A DNA stretch of 64,000 nucleotides from Aliidongia sp035943795 (GTDB lineage: Bacteria; Pseudomonadota; Alphaproteobacteria; ATCC43930; CGMCC-115725). The notes below the pieces were generated by a model, which was not told the DNA's origin, ran no database searches, and was given only the letters and a program-made list of their open reading frames with translations. The DNA lies in contig NZ_DASZBY010000053.1 in assembly GCF_035943795.1 (NCBI RefSeq), positions 1-64,000 of the forward strand. The letters are read 5' to 3'. Position numbers and translations under genes: made by a program. Each line of letters begins with the position of its first letter. Positions within the stretch are counted from its first letter, which is position 1. Positions 8,801 through 17,316 of this stretch are shown in pieces.

Positions 8801-10843
8801 ATGAACTTCCATTCGATCTATGCCCATGGTTTCGCGCGCGTCGCGGCCTGCAGCCACCGGACGGCGTTGGCCGACCCGGCCACCAACGCCCGGACCGTAC
8901 TGGCCATGGCCACGGACCTGGACCGGCAGGGCGTAGCACTGGCGGTCTTTCCCGAGCTGGCCCTGTCCGGCTATTCGATCGAGGACCTGCTGCTGCAGGA
9001 CGTGCTGCTCGATGCCGTCGAGCAGGCGGTGGCGACGGTGCTGGAACGGTCCACCGCCCTCCGCCCCATGCTGGTCGTCGGGGCGCCGCTGCGCCATGCC
9101 GGTCGCGTCTACAACACCGCGCTGGTGATCCACCGGGGCCGACTGCTGGGCGTCGTGCCCAAATCCTACCTGCCGACCTATCGCGAATTCTACGAACGGC
9201 GCCAGATCGCGGCGGGCGACCTGTTGCGCGGAGAGATCACCGTCGCCGGTCAGTGCGCCCCCATCGGCAACAACCTGCTGTTCGCCGCCGAAGACCTGCC
9301 CGGCTTCGTGCTGCATGCCGAAATCTGCGAGGATATGTGGGTCCCGGTCCCGCCCAGTGCCGTGGCCGCGCTGGCCGGCGCCACCGTGCTGGCCAACCTG
9401 TCCGGCAGTCCCATCACCATCGGCCGCGCCGACAGTCGCCGCCTGCTCGCCCAATCCGCCTCCGCCCGGTGCCTCGCCGCCTACCTCTACGCCGCCGCCG
9501 GGACAGGCGAAAGCACGACCGAGGTCGCCTGGGACGGCCAGGTGATGATCTACGAAAACGGCGTGCGCCTGGCCGAGGCCGAGCGCTTTCCGGCCGACGG
9601 CCAATTCATCGTCGCCGACGTCGATCTCGACCTGCTGCGCCAGGAGCGGATGCGGATGGGCACGTTCGACGACAATCGCCGCACCCACGCCGATGCCGCC
9701 GGCGACTTCCGCACGATCGCCTTCCGACTGGATCCACCGTCCGGCGATCTGGGCCTGCAACGCCCGATCGAGCGCTTTCCGTTCGTGCCGTCCGATCCCG
9801 AGCGGCTGGAGCAGGATTGCTACGAGGCCTACAACATCCAGGTCGCCGGGCTCGTCCAGCGGCTGCGGTCGGTCGGTGCCAAGCACGTAGTGATCGGCAT
9901 TTCCGGCGGCCTCGATTCGACCCATGCGCTGATCGTGGCGGCCAAGGCGCTGGATCAGCTGGGCTTGCCCCGCAGCAACATCCTGGCCTTCACCCTGCCC
10001 GGCTTCGCGACCGGCGCGGAAACCAAGGGCAATGCCTGGCGCCTGATGCGCAGCCTGGGCACCACCGCGCGCGAGATCGACATCCGGCCCGCCGCCCGGC
10101 AGATGCTGGGCGACATGGGCCACCCGTTCGCCGGCGGCGATCCGGTCTATGACATCACGTTCGAGAACGTCCAGGCCGGCCTGCGCACGGACTATCTGTT
10201 CCGCTTGGCCAACCAGAACGGGGGGATCGTGATCGGCACCGGCGACCTGTCGGAGCTGGCGCTCGGCTGGTGCACCTATGGCGTCGGCGATCAGATGTCG
10301 CACTACGCCGTCAATGCCGGCGTGCCGAAAACGCTGATCCAGCACCTGATCCGGTGGGTCGGCCGTACCGGCCAATTCGCCCCGGAGGTCGGCGAGACGC
10401 TGGAGGCGATCCTGGGCATGGAAATCTCGCCCGAGCTGGTCCCGGTCGAGGAAGGCGCCGCCCCGCAAAGTACGGAAGCGAAGATCGGTCCCTACGCGCT
10501 GCAGGATTTCCACCTGTACTACACGCTCCGCTACGGCTTCCGCCCGTCGAAGATCGCTTTCCTGGCGATGCATGCCTGGTCGGACGCGGCCCGCGGCGCG
10601 TGGCCCCCGCATTTTCCCGAGGATCGGCGCCCGGCATTCCCGCTCGCCGAGATCCGGCATTGGCTGGAGCTGTTCCTGCAGCGGTTCTTCGCGTTCAGCC
10701 AGTTCAAGCGCTCCGCCTTGCCGAACGGGCCGAAGGTCTCGTCGGGCGGCGCCTTGTCCCCGCGCGGCGACTGGCGGGCGCCGTCAGACGGCAATGCCGC
10801 GGCCTGGCTCGAGGAACTGCGCCGCAACGTGCCGCAGGCGTGA
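8801..10843 (+). CDS. nadE: Glutamine-dependent NAD+ synthetase
   Basis: 680 residues from the ATG at 8801 (MNFHSIYAHGF). It converts nicotinic acid adenine dinucleotide (NaAD), ATP and glutamine to NAD+. The N-terminal nitrilase-type amidase shows the triad Glu52 (FPELALSGY), Lys121 (VPKSYLPTY) and Cys176 (ICEDMW), the same numbering as the 679-residue Mycobacterium tuberculosis enzyme. The C-terminal synthetase has the P-loop GISGGLDSTHAL and GTGDLSELALGWCTYG. It converges with larB, which ends 21 bases away and whose product uses the same substrate, NaAD. Length and motifs are intact. Confidence 0.95.
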   Translation: MNFHSIYAHGFARVAACSHRTALADPATNARTVLAMATDLDRQGVALAVFPELALSGYSIEDLLLQDVLLDAVEQAVATVLERSTALRPMLVVGAPLRHAGRVYNTALVIHRGRLLGVVPKSYLPTYREFYERRQIAAGDLLRGEITVAGQCAPIGNNLLFAAEDLPGFVLHAEICEDMWVPVPPSAVAALAGATVLANLSGSPITIGRADSRRLLAQSASARCLAAYLYAAAGTGESTTEVAWDGQVMIYENGVRLAEAERFPADGQFIVADVDLDLLRQERMRMGTFDDNRRTHADAAGDFRTIAFRLDPPSGDLGLQRPIERFPFVPSDPERLEQDCYEAYNIQVAGLVQRLRSVGAKHVVIGISGGLDSTHALIVAAKALDQLGLPRSNILAFTLPGFATGAETKGNAWRLMRSLGTTAREIDIRPAARQMLGDMGHPFAGGDPVYDITFENVQAGLRTDYLFRLANQNGGIVIGTGDLSELALGWCTYGVGDQMSHYAVNAGVPKTLIQHLIRWVGRTGQFAPEVGETLEAILGMEISPELVPVEEGAAPQSTEAKIGPYALQDFHLYYTLRYGFRPSKIAFLAMHAWSDAARGAWPPHFPEDRRPAFPLAEIRHWLELFLQRFFAFSQFKRSALPNGPKVSSGGALSPRGDWRAPSDGNAAAWLEELRRNVPQA

Positions 10844-10864
10844 TGGCAGGCGAGCCTAGCGTTG

Positions 10865-11521
10865 CTACCCGGCCGCGCGCAGCATCTTGATCGCCGCTGC
10901 GGCGGCACCGAAGCCATTGTCGATATTGACCACGACCAGCCCGGGCGCGCAGCTCGCCAACGCTGAAGACAGTGCGGCCTTGCCGCCCTCTGCGACGCCA
11001 TAGCCGACGGAGGCCGGCACCGCGATGACCGGTGCGGCAACCAGGCCGGCCAGCACGCTGAACAGGGCGCCTTCCATTCCCGCCACGGCGATCAGCACCC
11101 GGCAGGCCCGCAATTCATCCAGGCGCGCCAGCAGCCGCCAGAGGCCCGCGACGCCCACGTCGGCGATGATCTCGGCACGATGCCCGCCGAAGGCCAAGGT
11201 CCGCTGCGCCTCGCGCGCGACTGCCATATCGGACGTCCCCGCCGCGACGATGCCGATGCCGGTCGCCGCCAGCGCGATCCCGCCGCCCAGCACCGCGGTC
11301 GACGACGACGGATCGTAATCGAGGACATCTTGCGTCCCTGTCCGCAAGGTTGCGTGGGCAGCACCGGACAGGCGGGTCAACAGCAGCCGCCGGCCGTCGG
11401 TAAGGGCAGCTTCGACGATGCACTCGATCTGATCCGGCGACTTGCCTTGGCAAAATACCGCCTCGGCCACACCGGTCCGGCGTTCGCGATCCCAATCGAG
11501 CTGGAATTCGGGGGAATCCAA
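10865..11521 (-). CDS. larB: Pyridinium-3,5-biscarboxylic acid mononucleotide synthase LarB
   Basis: About 218 residues if translation starts at the TTG at 11521; the start is uncertain because no ATG lies between the larE stop and the conserved region. LarB carboxylates and hydrolyses NaAD as the first step of nickel-pincer nucleotide (NPN) synthesis. Family marks, shared with the AIR-carboxylase fold, are AVFCQGKSPDQIECIVEAAL, the VAAGTSDMAVAREAQRTL strand-loop, AGMEGALFSVLAGLVAAPVIAVP and SVGYG. The usual N-terminal helix found in ~250-residue LarB proteins is missing. Last gene of the larACEB operon. Confidence 0.85.
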   Translation of the reverse strand: MDSPEFQLDWDRERRTGVAEAVFCQGKSPDQIECIVEAALTDGRRLLLTRLSGAAHATLRTGTQDVLDYDPSSSTAVLGGGIALAATGIGIVAAGTSDMAVAREAQRTLAFGGHRAEIIADVGVAGLWRLLARLDELRACRVLIAVAGMEGALFSVLAGLVAAPVIAVPASVGYGVAEGGKAALSSALASCAPGLVVVNIDNGFGAAAAAIKMLRAAG

Positions 11522-11523
11522 GA

Positions 11524-12309
11524 TCAGCCGTGCACGAACATGGCGCCGCGCCGATAGGGGCCGACGCCGGCAAGCCGACGCCCATGGTCGCGGCACAGGG
11601 ACCCGGCCAGCGCCGCCAGCGCGTCTTCGTTGCCGATGCCCTCGCCGATCTCGATGGCGATGCCCCCGTGCGTCACGCGACAGCGCAGCACGGCACCGGC
11701 CGGCGCCAGCGCGGCCAAGCGGGTCTCGACCAGGTCGATGAAGACGAGGTCGTCGGGATCGATCGCGATTCCGGTCTCGACCCGGCTGGCGAGGCACGGC
11801 TGGGCCGGCAGCTCCGCCACCTCGCCGAGGCCGAGCCGGCGGGCGAGCGCGCGCACCGCCGACTTGTCCATGCCAGCCTCGACATAGGGGTGCACGACCT
11901 CGTGTTCCGAGGCCGCGAGCAGGCCCGGCCGGTAGTCGCCGAGATCGTCGAGATTGGCGCCCGATGCGATGGCGGCAGGCGTGATGGCGCGGATCCGGTC
12001 GTAGAGGTTCGTCTTGCAGAAATAGCAGCGGTCGACCGGGTTGTCCCGGTAGCGGGGGTCCGAAAACTCCCCGGTCCCGGTCACCGTAAGCGCCCAGCCC
12101 TCGAGCGAAGCCCGCACCCGGACGCGTTCGGTCGCCGCTGGCGGAACCGCAGGCGAGACGGCGTGGATCATTTCGAGCGAGCCGCCGGCACCGTCCGTCC
12201 GCAGCCGATGCGCGAAGGCGGCGAGCGTCATGCTGTCGACCCCGCCGCTGACGGCGATGGCGAGGTGGGCATGCCGGGCCAGCCGTGCCGCGAGGGCTGC
12301 CTCGCTCAT
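11524..12309 (-). CDS. larE: ATP-dependent sacrificial/iron-sulfur sulfur transferase LarE
   Basis: 261 residues. LarE converts the two carboxylates of the pincer precursor to thiocarboxylates after adenylation. The PP-loop SGGVDS is at 21-26. Cys95 and Cys98 (DRCYFCKTNLY) plus Cys172 (QPCLASR) give the three-cysteine set that, in some LarE proteins, holds a [4Fe-4S] cluster and allows repeated sulfur transfer instead of destroying a protein cysteine. The ATG at 12309 overlaps the larC stop by four bases, indicating translational coupling. Longer in-frame starts fall inside larC and are not needed. Confidence 0.9.
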   Translation of the reverse strand: MSEAALAARLARHAHLAIAVSGGVDSMTLAAFAHRLRTDGAGGSLEMIHAVSPAVPPAATERVRVRASLEGWALTVTGTGEFSDPRYRDNPVDRCYFCKTNLYDRIRAITPAAIASGANLDDLGDYRPGLLAASEHEVVHPYVEAGMDKSAVRALARRLGLGEVAELPAQPCLASRVETGIAIDPDDLVFIDLVETRLAALAPAGAVLRCRVTHGGIAIEIGEGIGNEDALAALAGSLCRDHGRRLAGVGPYRRGAMFVHG

Positions 12310-13505
12310 CGATCGATCCCCCGTTCCGCCAGATGCTTCAGGCGGCGGCGCGCCTCCAGGCTGTCGCCCGCGAGATCGTCGCTTTCGGCCTTGAGGGTCC
12401 AACCGCCGGCGCGCTCGACGGTCTTGATGCCGATGACGGCCCCGTCGGCCTCGGCCGTCGAAAGCCGGCGGGGCAGCACGACGCGCTGGTCCTCGCCGAC
12501 CCGCAGGCCGATGGTCGAGGTTTCCAGCAGGCAACGTTCGATGGCGGCATCGGTTCGATCCGGCCGGACCAGCAACCGGAATGACTGCATGACGCGACCT
12601 TTCTTGCCCTGGACCTGACCGACGGTGAGATCCAGCACGCCCTCGACCGCGCGCAGCCGATCGGCGGCGACGGCGATTTCCTCACCGGTCATGTCGTCGA
12701 TCTCGAAGCCGACGGTCGTGACGCGCTGCCGGGGCGCCGGCGCCGGGGCCGCGTCGAACACCAGCGCGCGCAGCACGTTGGGAATGCCCTGCAAGGTCCG
12801 GGTGCCCGCCCCCGTGCCGACGGCGGCGAGCCGTCCGGAGAGGGTGGCTCCGCTGCCCTCACCGCCGATCAGGTGGCGCAGGATCGCCGCCCCGGTCGGC
12901 GTCACCCGCTCGCCGCCGACGCCGTCGTCGCGCCAGGCGAAGCCGGTCAGCAGCGCGACGGTCGCCGGCGCTGGAACCGGCAGCAGGCCGTGCTGGGTCT
13001 CGACCAGGCCACCGCCGCGCGGCAGCGGCGAGACCGTCCAGTGCGAACCGGACAGCGCCGCGGCGATGCTGCCGGCGGCCACGACGTCGAGCAGGGAATC
13101 CCAGTCGGCGATCTCGTGGAAATGCACGGTCTCGACCGGGACCTGGTGGATCGCCGCCTCGACCTCGGCGATGAGGGTCAGGATGGCGACCGCCTGTTCC
13201 GACGTGCCGGGACTTAGCGCGGCCGACCGGATGCGACCGACCATGTCGAGAAAGCTGCCGGCCCCGCCCTCATGCCCGTGATGATGGTGGCCCTCATGAT
13301 CGTGGGCGGGTTCTGCGAGACCGAAGCTCAGCCCACGCAGCGCGCCGTTACGGCTCTCGATCAGCCGCGCGCCATAGCCGTCCGGCAGGACGGCCCGGGC
13401 ATCGGCCAGCACGCGGTCCCGCAGGTCGGGGAAGGCATCCAGCAGGGCGGCCACGAACATGTCGCCGGCGATCCCGCCGACCGCATCGAGGTGAATGCCG
13501 GCCAT
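12306..13505 (-). CDS. larC: Nickel insertase LarC (pyridinium-bisthiocarboxylate nickel chelatase)
   Basis: 399 residues. LarC inserts nickel into the pincer nucleotide in a CTP-dependent step. The N-terminus shows the family start (IHLDAVGGIAGDMFVAALLDAFPDL), followed by a histidine-rich loop around residues 68-80 (HDHEGHHHHGHEGG) that could bind nickel, then HFHEIADWDSLLDVVAA and TPTGAAILRHL. In Lactiplantibacillus plantarum larC is split by a programmed frameshift; here it is a single intact frame. It is separated from larA by three bases and overlaps larE. Confidence 0.93.
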   Translation of the reverse strand: MAGIHLDAVGGIAGDMFVAALLDAFPDLRDRVLADARAVLPDGYGARLIESRNGALRGLSFGLAEPAHDHEGHHHHGHEGGAGSFLDMVGRIRSAALSPGTSEQAVAILTLIAEVEAAIHQVPVETVHFHEIADWDSLLDVVAAGSIAAALSGSHWTVSPLPRGGGLVETQHGLLPVPAPATVALLTGFAWRDDGVGGERVTPTGAAILRHLIGGEGSGATLSGRLAAVGTGAGTRTLQGIPNVLRALVFDAAPAPAPRQRVTTVGFEIDDMTGEEIAVAADRLRAVEGVLDLTVGQVQGKKGRVMQSFRLLVRPDRTDAAIERCLLETSTIGLRVGEDQRVVLPRRLSTAEADGAVIGIKTVERAGGWTLKAESDDLAGDSLEARRRLKHLAERGIDR

Positions 13506-13508
13506 GGG

Positions 13509-14804
13509 TCAGGCGGTCTCGTGGACCGGCACCACATAGGGGCCTTCCGGGATGATCGCCAGCGCATCGTCGCCATGGCGCGCGAGGCTGGCCGCGATCG
13601 CGGCATCGACCGACGCGATGATCTCGACGCCGGTGATGCGCAGTTCCTCCGCATCCAGGCCCTCGGTATAGAGCTGGATACGGCCGACGCGCATCGGCTT
13701 CAGTTGCATTTCGGTCTGCCACTCATCGACTTCGGCCAGGGACTTCGCCGTGAGCGTCGCCAGGAAACGCTCGGCCCCGAGGTCGACCAGCTTCGCCTGC
13801 GCCGCCCGGAATTCCGGCGAGCCGAAACCCTCCGAACAGCGCGACGCGATGATCAGGGTGCCGCCCGGCTCCAGGATGTCGATCGGCGTCACCATGCCCT
13901 TGACCGTCTGATAGTAGGTCTTGTCGAGCGGATAGCCCGCCGAGGATGTCACCACGGTCTTGAAGCGCCGGCCGACCTTGATGCGCGTCGCATCCTGGAT
14001 GAACGCGACGGCGGCCAGATGGCTGGCGATGATCTCGCCGAAGCTGACGTGGACCAGGTCGCGGTCCTCGTCGATCACGGTATTCAACGCATAGAGCTCG
14101 CCGACCATGCCGACGATCTGGAGCTGTTCCTCATGCAGGGGGTTGCCGACCAGATTGCACTGGACGGCGAGCGGATCCTCCATGAAGCGCGCGGAATGGA
14201 AGGTCCGGATCGTCTCATGGCCGGCCACGCCGGGCGCCACCACCTTGCGGCCGCCGGACCACCCGGCCATGAAATGCGGCTCGACCAGGCCGGTGGCGAC
14301 GCGCAGGTCGGCCTCGATCAGGATCCGGTTGATGCTGACCGGCGTGCCGCGCGTCGTGGTTCGGCCGAGGTCGACATGGTCGTGGCTGTCGCGGGCGAAG
14401 TGATTCACGATCCGCACGTTTTCCATCACCCACGGATCGCCCACGACCTCGGCCAATTCCGCGCCCTCGTTCGGGCGGTGCAGGCCGGTGGCGACCAGGA
14501 CAGTGATACGATCGAGCGGGATGCCGCTGTCGACCATGGTGTCGATCATCGGCCGCAGGAACAGGCCGTTCGGCACCGGCCGGGTAATGTCGCAGATCAG
14601 GATGCAGGCGCTCTGGCGTCCGCGGGCGAGTTCGCGCAGCGGCTTGGCGTCGACAGGATTGTCGAAGGCATGACGGATCGCCGCCGCATTGTCCGGCAGC
14701 TTGGGCAGGACGGCCTTGCGGATGACGGTCGGCTCGGCCCCGGCCGGCATCGCCAGATGCAGCGTCCCGCGGCCGTAAGCGATCTCGATGTCGTCTCGTG
14801 CCAT
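13509..14804 (-). CDS. larA: Nickel-pincer-dependent lactate racemase family protein LarA
   Basis: 431 residues from the ATG at 14804 (MARDDIEIAYGRG). LarA-type enzymes racemise or epimerise 2-hydroxyacids with the NPN cofactor bound covalently to a lysine. The catalytic and cofactor residues can be placed by motif: His109 (ATGLHRP), His177 and Lys187 (EPHFMAGWSGGRK) and His203 (RTFHSARF), a constant offset of one to three from His108, His174, Lys184 and His200 of the L. plantarum enzyme. CDITRP is the N-terminal signature. LarA homologues differ in substrate, so lactate is only the default guess. First gene of the operon larA-larC-larE-larB. Confidence 0.88.
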   Translation of the reverse strand: MARDDIEIAYGRGTLHLAMPAGAEPTVIRKAVLPKLPDNAAAIRHAFDNPVDAKPLRELARGRQSACILICDITRPVPNGLFLRPMIDTMVDSGIPLDRITVLVATGLHRPNEGAELAEVVGDPWVMENVRIVNHFARDSHDHVDLGRTTTRGTPVSINRILIEADLRVATGLVEPHFMAGWSGGRKVVAPGVAGHETIRTFHSARFMEDPLAVQCNLVGNPLHEEQLQIVGMVGELYALNTVIDEDRDLVHVSFGEIIASHLAAVAFIQDATRIKVGRRFKTVVTSSAGYPLDKTYYQTVKGMVTPIDILEPGGTLIIASRCSEGFGSPEFRAAQAKLVDLGAERFLATLTAKSLAEVDEWQTEMQLKPMRVGRIQLYTEGLDAEELRITGVEIIASVDAAIAASLARHGDDALAIIPEGPYVVPVHETA

Positions 14805-15126
14805 GAATCCCCCGGCGCTTGAAGCTACGGTCCCCACCTGCGTGGGCTCGCCCGGACGAATGCAACCGGTCCAGAAGCAACCGATATTGCATTATCGTGT
14901 CGCGGGTTTGCGGTGACAAGCCTCCTGCCCGGCGTCCGGTATCGGGCTGAGCTCGATGCCCGGACCTCGTCAGAGCCGGAGACTGCCTGGCGGTTTTGGC
15001 AGGCGAAGGGCATAGGCGATCGTTTTCTCGAGAACGCCGGCGCCTTCGGCGCGGGAAGTGCGCTGTTCTTGACCAGCTCGGCGGTTTTATTTAGGAAGAG
15101 CGGAGTATTTTAAGGGATATACGAAC
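14805..15126. promoter_or_regulatory. Divergent control region, larA (-) and mucR-like (+)
   Basis: This 322-base gap holds no convincing gene. It must contain the promoters of both flanking genes. TGCATTATCGT at 14888-14898, 84 bases from the larA start, also occurs 107 bases before nadE (8683-8693). The 40 bases before the mucR-like ATG are AT-rich (TTTTATTTAGG, GTATTTTAAGGGATAT), the composition MucR proteins favour, so self-control is possible. No convincing -35/-10 pair was assigned. Confidence 0.5.
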
Positions 15127-15621
15127 ATGCAGGATGGTTCGCAGGCAACAAGCGAAATGTCGACCGTAGAAACGGTCACCCGGACTCTGGGATTGACCGC
15201 CGAGATCGTCGCGGCTTTTCTCTCGAACAATACCGTCGCCATTGCCGATTTACCGAATGTGATCCAGTCGGTCCATCGGGCGCTGTCCGGCGTCGCGGCC
15301 CCGGAGCTTGCCCCCGTCGCGGAAAAGCTGGTGCCGGCGGTGCCGATCAAGAAGTCGGTGACGCCCGACTACATCGTCTGTCTCGAAGACGGCAAAAAGC
15401 TGAAGATGCTGAAGCGCCATCTCTCCAGCACCTACAATCTGACGCCGGACGAATATCGCGCCAAGTGGGGCCTGCCGCCGGATTATCCGATGACAGCGCC
15501 GACCTATGCGGCACAGCGCAGCAGTCTCGCCCGGTCGATCGGGCTCGGCCGCAAGCCTGCCCCGATCGCCGAAGCCGTGCCGGCCAGGCGCCCTGGCCGC
15601 CCGAAGAAATCGGCGGCCTGA
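15127..15621 (+). CDS. Ros/MucR family transcriptional regulator, zinc ligands replaced
   Basis: 164 residues. MucR proteins are nucleoid-type repressors of alphaproteobacteria that bind AT-rich DNA. The core is clear: DYIVCLEDGKKLKMLKRHL, then TPDEYRAKWGLPPDYPM and APTYAAQRSSLARSIGLGRK. In Ros the finger continues as KRHLTTHH with two histidines available as ligands; here the same place reads KRHLSSTY, so only Cys and the first His remain. Related Mesorhizobium proteins also lack structural zinc. The C-terminus ends RRPGRPKKSAA, an AT-hook-like tail. The N-terminal helices (ETVTRTLGLTAEIVAAFLSNN) match the oligomerisation segment of the family. Confidence 0.9.
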   Translation: MQDGSQATSEMSTVETVTRTLGLTAEIVAAFLSNNTVAIADLPNVIQSVHRALSGVAAPELAPVAEKLVPAVPIKKSVTPDYIVCLEDGKKLKMLKRHLSSTYNLTPDEYRAKWGLPPDYPMTAPTYAAQRSSLARSIGLGRKPAPIAEAVPARRPGRPKKSAA

Positions 15622-15749
15622 CCGAACCGTCGTTCGCCGACCGCCGGCCGGGCCGCGACGGCATCGGGCTCGAGCGCGCTGCCGTGAAGGGCGGACGGGC
15701 GAGGGCATGATGCGTCCGGGCATCAACGACCAGGTATGGGACGAGAAGG

Positions 15750-16130
15750 ATGGACCGGGACGAGATTCGAAAGGCACTCGATCGCCACTGGGCCGCCTCG
15801 GACGCCAATGACTTCGACGTCGAGCACGACATATACCGGGAGGACGCGCTGCTCGAGTACCCGCAATCGGGCGAGCGCATCAAGGGGCGGCACAACATCC
15901 AGGCATCTCGCGCCGCCCAGCCGAACGCAAAGCGTTTCGAGGTGCGCCGCATCGTCGGTACAGGCGACCTGTGGGTCACGGAATTCATCCTCGCGTATGA
16001 CGGCCGCCCGACCTATGCGGTGAGCGTCATGGAATTCCTGGATGGCAAGGTGGCGCACGAGACCCAATACTTCGCCGACCCGTTCGAGCCCGGACCGTCC
16101 CGAGCACGCTGGGTCGAGCGGATGGCGTGA
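15750..16130 (+). CDS. SnoaL-like / NTF2-fold protein
   Basis: 126 residues with the SnoaL-like pattern: an N-terminal helix (DEIRKALDRHWAASDAND), YREDALLEYPQSGERIKGRHNI, and C-terminal strands including GDLWVTEFILAYDGRPTYAVSVMEF. The fold covers polyketide cyclases, isomerases and many proteins of unknown role, so no reaction can be named. It follows the mucR-like gene by 128 bases on the same strand and converges with the uracil glycosylase gene. Confidence 0.8.
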   Translation: MDRDEIRKALDRHWAASDANDFDVEHDIYREDALLEYPQSGERIKGRHNIQASRAAQPNAKRFEVRRIVGTGDLWVTEFILAYDGRPTYAVSVMEFLDGKVAHETQYFADPFEPGPSRARWVERMA

Positions 16131-16156
16131 AATCGGTACGAAGCTCCAAGGCGCTT

Positions 16157-16696
16157 TCAGGTAGCAAGCCCGCCCAGCTCTGCCGCTCGATAGAGTTGAC
16201 GGTAGTCGCCGACCAGCCGATCGAGATCGAACGACCGATTTCGCCCGCTGGGATTGGGCAGAACCCACACCGCAGCGCCGCCGAGGGTGGTCGGTTGCGA
16301 TCCCCAGGCGACGTCCCGCCGACCCGACAGCGCGCCAAAAGCCGCCTTGCCGAGGAAAGCGACGAAGCGTGGTGCATACCGCGCGATCTTTCGTTCGAAT
16401 GATGCGGCGGCGGCGAGGAACTCCTGTGCCGAGAGCTGCTCGGCCCGCGCCGTCGGCCGCCCGACCACTGCGGTCAGGCCGCACCGATGCTGCAGGATCG
16501 AGCGATCGTTCTCAGGCGGGATTTCCTCCGGCGTGAAGCCGGCCAGATGGATCACGCGCCAGAAGCGATTGCCTCTTCCAACAAAGTGATGCCCCGCCGC
16601 AGCCGCGGCCATCCCGGGATTTATTCCGCAGAAGACCACGGCAAGGTGGCTGGCGATGATGTCCGGCAGCGGGCCGCTGGTTTGCTCGCCGGTCAT
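16157..16696 (-). CDS. mug: G/T(U)-mismatch-specific uracil/thymine DNA glycosylase (Mug/TDG)
   Basis: 179 residues from the ATG at 16696. The enzyme removes uracil or thymine mispaired with guanine and other damaged pyrimidines. The family motifs are present: VVFCGINPGMAAAAAGHHFVGRGNRFWRV covers the pyrimidine-binding GINPG loop with the catalytic Asn, and WVLPNPSGRNRS matches the DNA-intercalating NPSG loop. Its ATG overlaps the stop codon of the upstream tetR gene by four bases (ATGA), so the two are co-translated, an unusual pairing of a repair enzyme with an efflux regulator. Confidence 0.9.
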   Translation of the reverse strand: MTGEQTSGPLPDIIASHLAVVFCGINPGMAAAAAGHHFVGRGNRFWRVIHLAGFTPEEIPPENDRSILQHRCGLTAVVGRPTARAEQLSAQEFLAAAASFERKIARYAPRFVAFLGKAAFGALSGRRDVAWGSQPTTLGGAAVWVLPNPSGRNRSFDLDRLVGDYRQLYRAAELGGLAT

Positions 16697-17316
16697 CCGC
16701 AGATTACGCCGACCGCCTTGCGCGCCAGTTCCGTCAAATCGGCGCGCGGGGAACCGGCACGGGCGCGAATGGCGATGGTATGCATCGTGGCGGTTGCCAG
16801 CAGCGCGAGCGCTGCAGGATCGGCATCCCTTTTCAGTTCGCCCTGCTCGATCGCCGTTCGAAAGCGCGTTTCGAAATCCGTGTCGAACGTCCGGAATCCC
16901 GCCCCCAGGCTGTTCCGAATGTCGAGATCGTCGACGGCCTCGATGACGGCGGTGCCGATCACGAAGCAGCCGCGCGGGCGGCCATCTCCCGAGAAATAGA
17001 TCGACAGCGCTCCCTCGTAGACGCGCGTCAGCGCTTCCTTCAAGGGCAGATCTTCGGCGAATGCCTCGCGCATCGCGCTGAAGGCGAGCTGCCAATACTG
17101 CGCGAGAGCCTCGAGATAGAGCGCGCGTTTGTCGCCGAATGCCGCATAGAGGCTCGGCCGGTTCATGCCGGTCGCGGCGGAAATTTCGTCGAGCGACGTG
17201 CCGGCATAGCCGGTCTTCCAGAAACTGTCCGTCGCCCGCTGAAGCGCTGCCTGGGGGTCATAGGCACGGGGCCGGCCTCGGCGCTTCGGCGCTGCATCGC
17301 TCTTTTTTTGTACCAT
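16693..17316 (-). CDS. TetR family transcriptional regulator
   Basis: 207 residues. The N-terminus KRRGRPRAYDP leads into a TetR helix-turn-helix (GYAGTSLDEISAATGMNRPSLYAAFGDKRALY) within residues 30-75, followed by the helical ligand-binding domain. It is divergent from an EmrAB-type efflux pair, the standard arrangement for a repressor that responds to the pump substrate. Its start codon lies inside one arm of a 22-base inverted repeat (17305-17376), a likely operator, so it should repress both itself and the pump. Confidence 0.92.
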   Translation of the reverse strand: MVQKKSDAAPKRRGRPRAYDPQAALQRATDSFWKTGYAGTSLDEISAATGMNRPSLYAAFGDKRALYLEALAQYWQLAFSAMREAFAEDLPLKEALTRVYEGALSIYFSGDGRPRGCFVIGTAVIEAVDDLDIRNSLGAGFRTFDTDFETRFRTAIEQGELKRDADPAALALLATATMHTIAIRARAGSPRADLTELARKAVGVICG

